This document shows, piece after piece, positions 49,501 to 56,104 of a DNA stretch of 64,000 bases. Source of the stretch: Methanobrevibacter thaueri (lineage in GTDB: Archaea > Methanobacteriota > Methanobacteria > Methanobacteriales > Methanobacteriaceae); contig NZ_MZGS01000024.1 of NCBI RefSeq assembly GCF_003111625.1, positions 62,001 through 126,000 of the forward strand. The letters run 5' to 3'. The stretch's first letter is position 1. Every line of letters starts with the position of its first letter. The notes beneath the pieces were generated by a model. It was not told where the DNA came from, did not search any database, and saw nothing but the letters and a program-made list of their open reading frames with translations. A program made the translations under genes and the position numbers.

Positions 49501-51322
49501 CATCAAGTTCAATTTCACGCCTTATGGAAATGTCCTTAAGCAATTCATCAGGAGAAGAGAACCTGTCAAACAGAACATCCATTGAATCCAAGAATGTTTC
49601 CATTAATTCTTTTGAGTAGAATGATTCATCGTAACTGATGTTGATATTTCCGCTTTCAAAATTGAATACCAATTTGTAATCCTTTTTATCGTATTCGTCC
49701 ACCACGAACAGTACTTCACTTTCAAAGTTCAATTTTTTGTTGTTCAAGAGAGGGTAGCTCTTATATTCCCTGAAAGATTTTTTGAAGTCATCGAAGTATT
49801 GTTGAACGGTCATGTCTGTATTGAAGTGATATCCTGCAGCAACACGGTCATATGCAATTAGGATATCCTTTGAAAATGAGAATTTGGTCAGGTTATATAA
49901 AAATGTTGCAAGCAGGAATTTTTCTTTTGACAAGCGGTATTCTCCGGACAGATACTTTAACTTTTCAATGTCAATTGGCTTGGATATTTTTACGAATCTC
50001 TCTTTGTCCCCGCTTACATCCGGAGAAATTGTGGTTGGATTGTCAAATGAATTAATTAAGTTGCTGTAATAATTTTCCGCCTTGAAAAATTCGACTTCAT
50101 TTACCTTGTATTCGCTGCATTTCTTGGTGGAATCTTCCATTACCTGCCTTAGCAAATCTCTCAGACCGTCTGCAATGAATTCAATTTCCCTTTTGCTGAA
50201 ACATGCCTTGTCATACTCTATAAATATGGATTGCAAACCGTCTTTATCGGAATAATTCTTGTTTATTCTGAAGTGAAGCGGAAATTTAATGTCCTTCTGG
50301 AAACTTAAGAATTTTGAATCATAATCTGTGGAATTGGATACGATTGAAAACATTGAAATGCAATCCGGATCGATACCCATGTTTCTCAAATCTGTTGTGT
50401 ATTCACTGAATTGCAATTTTGCATGGCTCAAACCTTCCTTTAAAACGCTTTTTGAATAGGCGAGCAGCTCATCGAATGATAAATCCTCATCGTAGGCCAG
50501 TCTTAAAGGAATTGTATTAACGAACATTCCTAAGGCGTCATCCTGATTGAAGTACCTTCCATGAACGGAAGTGTTCAATACCATGTCCTTAAATGAATCA
50601 TTGCCTTTTTTAGATTTTGAAAGGTATAAAAAATTAAGTGCCAATGAGATGATGAATGGAGAATACTCGAAATCAGGAATTTGATCGAAAAACAGCTCGA
50701 AAAATCCGAATTCGGAATCATCAAATGAATACCAATCCTGAGTGTAACCTTTTAAGGCATCCAGCCAGTATTCCTTGTCGGCTTTTGCATCATCGGAATT
50801 GAGATAATCCAACTCGTCTTCAACATATGATTCATATGAATAATCAATCGGAACATATTCCTCATCATCTTTAATGCAGGCCATATACCTGTCAATTTCA
50901 CGGGGAACTATTGAGTAAAGTGATGTTCCGTCAAGCAAAATATGTTGCACGACACCAATAAGCACTGTAGACCCTTCTGTTTTTAAAACGGCCCATTTAT
51001 ATAATGGGGAGTCGAAAACATCATCAAACGGATTATCAAGATAATCTTTTATGAAATCATCAAGGTTTTCATCTGAAACGTCAAATGAATCAACAACAAC
51101 ATCATTATCAGCAAAATATTGTTTGAATTCCCCATTTTCATCATGCTTAATTTGTAAATTCAGATATTCCCTGGAAATACACTCTATAGCTGATTTTACA
51201 TTTTCAAAATCATCCAAATCATAATTCTTTCTAAATGCAAGATAAAAAGAATCATTATGAGGATTTTCTATCTCAGAAAACAGCAACATTTTCTGAGCCG
51301 AAGACAAGCTAAACAAATCCAT
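43505..51322 (-). CDS. Two-module nonribosomal peptide synthetase with terminal reductase
   Basis: This 2605-residue protein reads C, C-like half, A, T, C, A, T, R. Approximate residues: condensation 5-410 (QHILLDG, first His replaced by Gln), C-terminal half of another condensation domain 415-610, adenylation 615-1110 (YTSGSTGKPKG, NGKTDF), carrier near 1143 (GLTSLS), condensation 1190-1610 (HHIIVDG), adenylation 1615-2125 (YTSGSTGLPKG, NGKTDL), carrier near 2159 (GGTSLL), and thioester reductase 2225-2605 (TGATGFLG, YLNSK). The reductase implies release as an aldehyde, alcohol or cyclic imine. A1 has Ile at the Asp235 position; A2 keeps Asp. The ATG at 51322 is chosen (GGTGA upstream); the GTG at 51334 is an alternative. 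It shares an operon with the MATE fusion. No phosphopantetheinyl transferase is nearby. Confidence 0.95.
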   Translation of the reverse strand: MDLFSLSSAQKMLLFSEIENPHNDSFYLAFRKNYDLDDFENVKSAIECISREYLNLQIKHDENGEFKQYFADNDVVVDSFDVSDENLDDFIKDYLDNPFDDVFDSPLYKWAVLKTEGSTVLIGVVQHILLDGTSLYSIVPREIDRYMACIKDDEEYVPIDYSYESYVEDELDYLNSDDAKADKEYWLDALKGYTQDWYSFDDSEFGFFELFFDQIPDFEYSPFIISLALNFLYLSKSKKGNDSFKDMVLNTSVHGRYFNQDDALGMFVNTIPLRLAYDEDLSFDELLAYSKSVLKEGLSHAKLQFSEYTTDLRNMGIDPDCISMFSIVSNSTDYDSKFLSFQKDIKFPLHFRINKNYSDKDGLQSIFIEYDKACFSKREIEFIADGLRDLLRQVMEDSTKKCSEYKVNEVEFFKAENYYSNLINSFDNPTTISPDVSGDKERFVKISKPIDIEKLKYLSGEYRLSKEKFLLATFLYNLTKFSFSKDILIAYDRVAAGYHFNTDMTVQQYFDDFKKSFREYKSYPLLNNKKLNFESEVLFVVDEYDKKDYKLVFNFESGNINISYDESFYSKELMETFLDSMDVLFDRFSSPDELLKDISIRREIELDEGFEINLANEGIVNKVFENIAAENPQKTILYAEDGELTYDELNRKANKIANGLIKRGVDIEDRVMFMMRRNSDLIAAVLGIVKAGAAFIPIDPNYPKNRINQILEDSDSKFVITSSEIDYNGENRIDVDELLMGDDDSNPDVVLTPDNLCFLIYTSGSTGKPKGVMITHRGITNYVANVEENVPIYELNHKCNKFISISTVSFIVFLREIFGTILNGLPVVFANDEQAVDPLELVGLFKATDAEGFGSTPTRLLEYLQLEEIQDVVGKCNVIIVGGEGFPPVLYDRLSKYTNADIYNSYGPTEVTIASHYKLIDSNEVTAGWEMLNVVDKIMDIDGNQLPAYVTGEIYVGGAGIARGYLNNPEQTEKVFLTLNDIPYYNTGDLGKKDVHGELYVSGRNDTQIKLRGLRIELSEIEGAIANYENVSLSKVVVKKLNNVEHLCAYFTASCDIDIEDMRQCLIDSLPEYMVPSYFTQLESFPKTPNGKTDFKNLPDPEIDIDEFIKPRTDIEKELFDIVSDILGVDEFGVNTDLFNIGLTSLSVIKLTSAIYNKMNAQLNVTEILKYKTIEKIASEIKIVDDEESDVQEFYPLTSNQLGVYFDCIKDPDNTAYNLPKKMEFSEGIDVDKLKSAIITAIENHPYLKTIMVMENGEVYQQRRDGLKVDDLIEVVDEANIDEFVKPFKLDEGPLFRFKIVGNSMLLADFHHIIVDGTSLNILFDEISKIYDGKDYELEELDGFEYSLNEIKTEQSSLYKEAELFFAHKVQEFDDATLIAQDINGDESEGNAAMRDVFLDKETIDEFCKKSNLSQNNLFLAATSFVLNKFVYNRDILIATITNGRFNPNQQKTLAMMVKTLPLALKLNSDSSLNEYLEYINGEWLNVLAYSSYPLTEISNKFDIAPEILYAYHGKIIEDIEIGGMNVERQSLDYEGLKFKININVVEVDGQYRIFCEYNDQLYSETLINTFLDCIRIVLNKFMTFNGNTLMKDISIIENDDWGVDDLEYDDIPEDRLNKIFENQVELHPDRVILYADDGEFTYVELNEKANRIAHSLIKKGVGPEDRIMFILNRNSNVIASAFGILKAGAAFIPVDSEYPSERIEHVLTDSESKYIIVDDVIEKKGIDLSQYSDNLLDVNELLKEEDTSNPDPDVHANNMAYLIYTSGSTGLPKGVILEHGNIANFVYPDPRNVCTYELVHNLEKEDYKVLSTTTVAFDVFQQELMGSLLNGVPMVFANDTEYKDPIEMMDLIHRSGANVYVATPSRILQYLEIEAMQETMYGFKVYIHAGEPFSARLYELLSENSNGKIFNMYGPTETTVYCNGQLLESSDIHIGKALFNVHEMVMDFDSNPLPPNVIGELFIAGKGVSREYLNRPENNAKAYEIINGVRFYHSGDFVKVTEDGDYYVFGRMDNQIKLRGLRIEIGEIEVGLSKFPGIKSVAVVVKKIKGNDHLCAYFTVHDEYKDENREENGYSIDIDELKASLGEKLVYYMVPTVYMELDEMPQTANGKTDLRNLPEPVLITEYVAPENDIEAFFANLFAEILGLDEVSVTDNFFEIGGTSLLVTKITMEALNRNYNLSYGDVFSNPTPRALSEFILSDETMDKKEELSYDYSQINDLLKKNNLETILDGGIQDSLGNILLTGATGFLGIHVLREILDNETGDVYCFIRANKVLSGEERLRSLLFYYFSDEYEEVFAERLHVIEGDITNFEDFENLINEKIDTIVNCAANVKHFSSGTDIEDINLGGVINGLKFAKMKDAKYVQVSTYSIAGESINNYPPVDVKFTENDLFIGQAVDNQYLNSKFLAERAVLEAAVNDDLDVKIMRVGNLMARSSDSEFQINFESNGFINRLKAFVTIGKMPYSMLMNNVEFSPIDVTAKAILGLSKTPKECTVFHPYDYHSVSFGDIIDIIKPLGLDIEPAEDDDYENALDEALADKSKQEGVSGLITSIGSGKVKKIWMPVDNTFTIQALYRLGIKWPFISEDYIYNFIKYLDDLDFFSL

Positions 51323-51433
51323 ATCATTCACCACATCCTTTATTCATCAAATTTATTTAATCATTACTTTATTAACAATACTTCAAATATACTCAATGAG
51401 AGGAAACGACCATGATTTACATCATCCAAACAA

Positions 51434-51513
51434 TAGAATTTATGGCATTCGCCATGATTCAAATTCTAAATGATATTCATAATATCATCCACCCATTAAA
51501 CTATTTATAAATA
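51434..51513 (-). promoter_or_regulatory. NRPS promoter with two operator-like dyads
   Basis: Reading the minus strand, a TATA box (TATTTATAAATAG, complement of 51501-51513) predicts a transcript start near 51480. A perfect dyad ATGATATT-CAT-AATATCAT (51470-51488) covers that point. A second, larger dyad (51434-51468; TAGAATTT...AAATTCTA outside, ATGGC...GCCAT inside, with a 5-nt bulge) lies in the leader. Leader length to the start is about 155 nt. The layout suggests repressor control or a leader hairpin; no regulator is encoded next to it. Confidence 0.5.
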
Positions 51514-52076
51514 TCTTTTTATTATCTATTAAATTTATGGAATTAATGCCATTTTTATATTGTTCTTCACAAGAAGCATAAATGAAAATCAAGAACTCAA
51601 ACACCAAAACCGTCAAATAACACATCTATACCATAACCCTAAAACTCATTTCACCAAAGCAAATATTATGTAGGGATCAAGCAATCTAAGGAACGTCATA
51701 GCAATAATGATGAAAAAAAATAAAAGCAAAGATGAAATCCCCTAAATAAAGCTTCAGGTTTTTTTAAAATTTCAAGCAAATGAAAAAAACAAACGACTGT
51801 AAAGATATCGGCGAAAGGCATGACTCTGATAGCGGAATAGATATCAACACCTTAAAAATTACAACTCTAAAAACATTCCCAACAAACATCAAATAAAATG
51901 TATAACCATTGGTTTTTAAACAAGGCACAACAAAACCAGAAGCACATGAAATTCCAAATCGAAATTCGGACAATATTCAAGGAAAACAGATAATAAATTT
52001 TTTAAAACTAATCCAAACCCAAAACACACCAGTACTAAAAAGGCAATAATGCAATGTCAATGCAAGAAAAATTTTT

Positions 52077-52155
52077 AAAAAAAATCACCAAATTTTTGGG
52101 TGATAATTAACCAGAAAATAGCTCTCTGGAAATTAAAAAATTACTACAAAATACT
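52077..52155 (-). ncRNA. Candidate small RNA, minus strand
   Basis: A TATA-like box TATAAAAAGG (complement of 52177-52186) predicts a start near 52155. Downstream come two small hairpins, CCAGA/TCTGG (52111-52129) and ATCACC/GGTGAT (52084-52104), the second directly followed by eight Ts. The unit would be about 75-80 nt. No homologue is known to me; the alternative is a stray terminator for read-through from coaC-coaB. Confidence 0.3.
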
Positions 52156-52230
52156 CAAAAAAGTATTACTTAGATACCTTTTTATACTAGAAAATAAAAT
52201 ATTATATATGCTAATGCAAATAAAATAAAA

Positions 52231-52310
52231 GTTCATTGAAACGGCCTTTAGGTTGATTCACTCTATTAATCACTCCATTTAACTCATTCCTAAAGGCATG
52301 AACTTATTTT
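52231..52310 (+). ncRNA. Candidate structured small RNA, plus strand
   Basis: GTTCAT (52231-52236) and GCCTTTAGG (52244-52252) pair with ATGAAC (52298-52303) and CCTAAAGGC (52289-52297), 15 bp in all with one 7-nt bulge. Inside is a second hairpin TGATT/AATCA (52254-52272). A TATA-like TTATATAT (52202-52209) lies about 27 nt before the stem and TTATTTTTT follows it. Promoter, folded body and U-tract together suggest a free-standing RNA of about 75-80 nt. It matches no family I know and lacks C/D-box or tRNA features. Confidence 0.45.
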
Positions 52311-52730
52311 TTAAAAAAACTTATTTTAAAAAGACTTTTTTTTCAAAACCTATTTAGTGTATTTTAATCTAAAAAGTATTACTCAAAAATGCCCATAATC
52401 GACAGCAGATTTATGTTCTTATTCTAAAAAATGAATGTTGAAAATACCATCGTGAAAACTAACATTACCATAAAAATATAATTGCAATTTGAAAACCATA
52501 TTGATTTAAAATTATATGTATGAAATAAAAGATTTTGAAAAGACTTTAGTTTCAGCTAACAAATTATGAATCTATGAAAAACAGGTCTGGAAATAACTTC
52601 AAGAATATTAAATAGATGATGAACTAAAAAAGTTGTTAATCCATTAACCATCAAATAATTAAAAGGAAATTAAAAATAAGGTAATGTATTTTAAAAAATT
52701 ATAAAAGATAATTGGTGCATATAGATTAAG

Positions 52731-53375
52731 CTACACCTTTTTGGAAATTACATCAAAAATCTCTTTGGCAATCTCCCTTTTTGAAGCCAACGGCACGACC
52801 AACACATCCTCATCAACAATCAGAACCTCATTGTTGTCGGATCCGAATTGACAGCAATCCCTGGAAATGTCATTGGCAACAACCAAGTCGGTGCCGGCAT
52901 CGGAAATCTGCTTTCGGGCACACTCGATAATCTCATCCCTTGAGATGTTGAACTCCGCCTTGAATCCAACCAGAAAAATATCAGGATTCACCTTCTTAAT
53001 CTGACGAATTATTTTAGTTGCCGGTTTCAAATCTAAAAACAGAGAATTTGATGAATCAATCTTCTTATCGGACTTCCGATTAAATTCAAAATCGGAAACC
53101 GCAGCAGTGGAAATGAAAATGTCATAAGAAGGAATCAGCTTTAAAACCACATCATTCATTTCCTTGCCTGTCTCAACATGAATGACATCAAAAACAGAAG
53201 GAATCTCTACACTGACATTAGCCACAACCAATGTCAAATCCGCTCCACGGATATAAGCCTCACGTGCAAGAGCCAATCCCATTTTACCGGAGGACTTATT
53301 GGTAATTCCCCTTACAGAATCAATAGGCTCATAAGTTCCTCCGAGACTTATAAGAATCTTCTTACCTTTAATCAT
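52731..53375 (-). CDS. coaB: Phosphopantothenate-cysteine ligase domain (CoaB)
   Basis: CoaB (214 residues) joins cysteine to phosphopantothenate using a nucleoside triphosphate, in coenzyme A synthesis. It begins MIKGKKILISLGGTYEPIDS and has the SSGKMGLALAREA motif, ISTAAVSDFEF and the catalytic-region lysine around PATKIIRQIKK. In most archaea this domain is fused behind CoaC. Here the two are separate frames: coaC stops 1 nt before the coaB ATG. Either a true gene split or a frameshift in an ancestral fusion is possible. A weak AAGAAG site precedes the start. Confidence 0.9.
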   Translation of the reverse strand: MIKGKKILISLGGTYEPIDSVRGITNKSSGKMGLALAREAYIRGADLTLVVANVSVEIPSVFDVIHVETGKEMNDVVLKLIPSYDIFISTAAVSDFEFNRKSDKKIDSSNSLFLDLKPATKIIRQIKKVNPDIFLVGFKAEFNISRDEIIECARKQISDAGTDLVVANDISRDCCQFGSDNNEVLIVDEDVLVVPLASKREIAKEIFDVISKKV

Positions 53376-53376
53376 G

Positions 53377-53889
53377 CTAATCTTCTTTATTTAAGTTAAT
53401 TACCCTCAATGATTCAAGAACAATGTCCTCTTTTGATGGGAACTTGGCTTTTCCTTCATCCATTCTCGGCTTGATGAATGTTGCGGTTCCCTCATCTTTA
53501 ATCTTTTCAATGTTTTCCTTGATCGCCCTATACATTGAGTCATGCATTGATGGCACAAAGATGATTGGAGTGTCATGTCCTTGAGCGGTGATTAAAAGGG
53601 TTGAGATAGGATTGTCCGCAATCTTATGGGCGAATTTGGAAATTGTGTTTGCAGTAGCCGGCGCAACCAAAATCAAATCCTCCTGGGAATATCTGACATG
53701 CTCGATTTTGCCCGTCAGTTTGGTCACGACCTCATTGCCTGTTGCAAATTCCATGGCATTCGGACTGATTATCTCACATGCGGACTCGCTCATGAAACAT
53801 TTGACTTCCATGCCTTCTCTTCTAAGCTCTCGTGCTAACTTAATGGATTCTGTAGCTGCAATGCTACCTGTAACACATAATATTATCAT
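53377..53889 (-). CDS. coaC: Phosphopantothenoylcysteine decarboxylase domain (CoaC)
   Basis: CoaC (170 residues) is the FMN flavoprotein that decarboxylates phosphopantothenoylcysteine. Features: CVTGSIAATESIKLARELRR (nucleotide-binding start), DLILVAPATANTISKFAHKI and, at the substrate clamp, VPSMHDSMY, where bacterial enzymes have PxMNxxMW; His in place of Asn is, as I recall, usual in archaea. The ATG at 53889 follows AGGTG by 6 nt. The product ends at the point where the CoaB domain would begin in a fused enzyme. Confidence 0.9.
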   Translation of the reverse strand: MIILCVTGSIAATESIKLARELRREGMEVKCFMSESACEIISPNAMEFATGNEVVTKLTGKIEHVRYSQEDLILVAPATANTISKFAHKIADNPISTLLITAQGHDTPIIFVPSMHDSMYRAIKENIEKIKDEGTATFIKPRMDEGKAKFPSKEDIVLESLRVINLNKED

Positions 53890-53915
53890 GAAACACACCT
53901 ATAAAAAAAATAAAT

Positions 53916-54467
53916 TTATGTGATTTGAATATCTGAAATGATATAATCAAACACATATAAGTTAGATTCAAATTGATCCAATGGTGCACTGTACATAATC
54001 ACATACGCTTGACCGCCCTTTTCAAACCAAACGGCCTTATGCTCCCTTTCGAGACCATTGTCGTTGGAAGTGTAGATGTACTCCAAGGCAGGTTTGCCGG
54101 CAATCATTGAATCTCCAGAGGAGATTAGTTTGAATGAGGAATCATACTGCATTTGCCTGTAGGTATTGTTAATAAATGTATAGAAGTCCATGGTAAGCGG
54201 TTGCTTCTCAAAATTGATATTTACCTGACTGACACCAGCGGCATCTATTGAATCCAGTTTTGAAATTGCCATGATTGAATAATTTGAAGTAGCTTCAGAA
54301 TAACCCCAATTGGAAGGATATGTAATAGACAATCCCCCTTTTGACAATGTCTCAATGGTTGTGCCATTATTGGAATTGCTTTCTGCACTAACTCCAACAG
54401 TTATAAACATCAAACATATTATAAAGATAAATGCAATTATACTTCCTTTCAATATTTTATTTTTCAT
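53916..54467 (-). CDS. Secreted PsbP-like protein
   Basis: This 183-residue protein has a signal peptide (MKNKILKGSIIAFIFIICLM, cleavage near GVSA-ES at residue 29) and a single domain resembling the PsbP/DUF1795-type fold: GLSITYPSNWGYSEATSNYS, then FINNTYRQMQYDSSFKLISS, ending in a hydrophobic strand. Such proteins are common in Methanobrevibacter; the function is unknown. It lies 21 nt after the Gly/Ser/Asp-repeat membrane protein and is probably co-transcribed with it, so the two may act together at the cell surface. Confidence 0.85.
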   Translation of the reverse strand: MKNKILKGSIIAFIFIICLMFITVGVSAESNSNNGTTIETLSKGGLSITYPSNWGYSEATSNYSIMAISKLDSIDAAGVSQVNINFEKQPLTMDFYTFINNTYRQMQYDSSFKLISSGDSMIAGKPALEYIYTSNDNGLEREHKAVWFEKGGQAYVIMYSAPLDQFESNLYVFDYIISDIQIT

Positions 54468-54488
54468 AAGAACACCTTACAATTAATA

Positions 54489-55241
54489 TTAACCTTCATC
54501 GGACCCTGAATCTGAGCCTCCACCTGAATCGGAACCGCCACCACCAGAGTCTGAGCCTCCACCTGAATCGGAACTACCTCCGCCTGAATCGGAACCGCCA
54601 CCACCAGAGTCTGAGCCTCCTCCAGAATCTGAGTGGGAAGGAGTGGAATCAGTCTCCACTGTAGTTGTGGTCGTTGTAGTGGTTTCAACATCAGGTTTGT
54701 CGTCATTATCATCATTAGTTTTGGTGTAATTTGAAGTACTATTGGTTTTGGTCACATTGTTAGGTATGACTGAATGAATTTCAGGGAACGCTGTATCTTG
54801 AACGATACCTACTGGAGTTGTGTCCGTACCTGTCTGGAAATCGAAATTTAATACTCCATAAGCCACACCAGCCGTAAAGGCTATGACCAATACTAAAATC
54901 GCAAGTAGTCTAAATGTACTTCCATCTGATGACTTTTTCTTCTGGTTATATTTAGCATCATCTTTTTTAGGATTAATAATATATTTTTGAACTAAATCTT
55001 GTTCTTGTCTTTTCTTATCTGCTGCAGGTCTCTTGCTCCTCCTCTTATTGCCTTTAGGAGCGCTTGGTTTACCTTGCATAGATCTAATTCTTCGAGTAGC
55101 TTCAACAGCATCAATAGAATTCAGTTTATCTTCATATTTGGATCGGAAGTAGATGTATTTCTCTTTAGAAATTTTTCCGGATTTGTAATCCGCTTCCAAA
55201 CTGTTCATAATATGAAGAAGTTTATCTCTATCATCTGACAT
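54489..55241 (-). CDS. Membrane protein with Gly-Ser-Asp repeat tail
   Basis: This 250-residue protein has a charged cytoplasmic N-terminus (about 1-108: MSDDRDKLLHIMNSLEADYK; RRSKRPAADKKRQEQ), one membrane helix (about 109-130, LLAILVLVIAFTAGVAYGVL), a threonine-rich linker, and a C-terminal tail (about 200-250) of repeats of the type SDSGGGGSDSGGG. The tail probably lies outside the cell as a flexible, acidic spacer. The N-terminal part resembles a short-helix SHOCT-like segment (SGKISKEKYIYFRSKYEDKL). No enzymatic motif is visible. Confidence 0.85.
   Translation of the reverse strand: MSDDRDKLLHIMNSLEADYKSGKISKEKYIYFRSKYEDKLNSIDAVEATRRIRSMQGKPSAPKGNKRRSKRPAADKKRQEQDLVQKYIINPKKDDAKYNQKKKSSDGSTFRLLAILVLVIAFTAGVAYGVLNFDFQTGTDTTPVGIVQDTAFPEIHSVIPNNVTKTNSTSNYTKTNDDNDDKPDVETTTTTTTTVETDSTPSHSDSGGGSDSGGGGSDSGGGSSDSGGGSDSGGGGSDSGGGSDSGSDEG
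54523..54620. repeat. 60-nt tandem repeat coding for the Gly-Ser-Asp tail
   Basis: The 38-bp block at 54523-54560 recurs exactly at 54583-54620, a period of 60 nt. It encodes the repeated Gly-Ser-Asp units and is likely to vary in copy number between strains. Confidence 0.7.
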
Positions 55242-55297
55242 GCCTACCCTCCCTGAAATTATTATAATGTAAATTATATTAAAACAATAATTTAAAG

Positions 55298-56104
55298 TTA
55301 CCTATATTCAGGGTATGAACCTAAAACTTTTAAAAAATAGGTGTTGTCTTCGACTTCACGAAGAATTTCCTGAATGATTTCATCATCCTTATGGCCATTG
55401 AAGTCAACGAAAAAGAGGTATTTGCCCAATCCCTTTTTTGATGGCCGGGACTCGATTTTTGTCAAGTTGATTTCATGCCTCTGGAAAATTCCCAAAATCT
55501 TATACAATCCACCAGGACGGTCCTCATAAATAGAAAAGATGATTGAGGTCTTGTCGCTTCCTGTAGGCTCATGGTCCTCCTTTGAAATGACAACAAATCT
55601 TGTCTCATTGTTATCTGTGTCCTGGATATTTGCCTTAAGAATCTCCAAGCCGTATAGCTCGGCGGCCACCCTATTTCCTATGGCTGCCTTGTTCTTGAAT
55701 CCTCTAATGTCCTTGGCAGCCCTTGCAGTGCTTACCGCATAGTGAGGCTGAATCATATTTTCCTGAATGAATTCCTGGCATTGTGATATTGCCTGCGCAT
55801 GGGAGTAGACATCCTCAATGTCCTCCATTTTTGTGCCAGGATTGACAATCAGATTCTGATTGATTGGAATTATGATTTCCTGAAAAATCTTCAGGTCGTA
55901 CTTGTGAGCAAGCGAATCCAATGTGATTCCGACAGGTCCTTCAATGGAGTTTTCGATAGGAATTATTCCAAAAGAAGTTTCATCATTTGCAACACTGTCC
56001 AAAACTGCGGGAATTGTGCAGTATGGAATCAGCTCATCGCCAATCAGCCTTGCAGCCTCATGTGTGAATGTTCCTTTAGGACCTAGAAATGAAATTAAAG
56101 TAAT
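55298..56104 (-). CDS. pheA: Prephenate dehydratase, probable ATT start
   Basis: PheA (268 residues from the chosen start) converts prephenate to phenylpyruvate in phenylalanine synthesis. The catalytic domain starts with SFLGPKGTFTHEAARLIGDE and contains FGIIPIENSIEGPVGITLDS and TRFVVISKE; a C-terminal ACT domain (about 185-265, DRPGGLYKILGIFQRHEINL; ESRPSKKGLGKYLFFVD) binds phenylalanine. The first ATG in frame (56002) would remove the essential N-terminal 34 residues. Upstream of the family-like start there is no ATG, GTG or TTG before a stop, but an ATT at 56104 lies 6 nt after GGGGGT, so ATT is the probable start codon. Confidence 0.9.
   Translation of the reverse strand: MTLISFLGPKGTFTHEAARLIGDELIPYCTIPAVLDSVANDETSFGIIPIENSIEGPVGITLDSLAHKYDLKIFQEIIIPINQNLIVNPGTKMEDIEDVYSHAQAISQCQEFIQENMIQPHYAVSTARAAKDIRGFKNKAAIGNRVAAELYGLEILKANIQDTDNNETRFVVISKEDHEPTGSDKTSIIFSIYEDRPGGLYKILGIFQRHEINLTKIESRPSKKGLGKYLFFVDFNGHKDDEIIQEILREVEDNTYFLKVLGSYPEYR

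Larger units (their letters stand above)
51335..52730. other. 1.4-kb gene-free region upstream of the NRPS gene
   Basis: I find no convincing coding gene here. It contains the NRPS promoter with dyads (51434-51513), a candidate minus-strand RNA (52077-52155) and a candidate plus-strand RNA (52231-52310). The remaining AT-rich DNA (51520-52070 and 52315-52730) shows nothing that I recognise. Such a long blank stretch is unusual in this otherwise compact window. Confidence 0.6.

Noticed and set aside
51764-51973. 69-codon open frame on the minus strand in the NRPS upstream region
   Set aside because: TTG start without a ribosome site, no protein-like composition or family resemblance; more likely chance in gene-free DNA.
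52161-52171. Recurring AAGTATTACTT / AAGTAATACTT words (near 10420, 52161, 52374, 56097)
   Set aside because: Short AT-rich palindromes recur by chance in this composition, and the sites have no common context or spacing to promoters.
55298-56002. pheA starting at the ATG at 56002
   Set aside because: This would drop the conserved N-terminal part of the catalytic domain, which is intact and in frame upstream.
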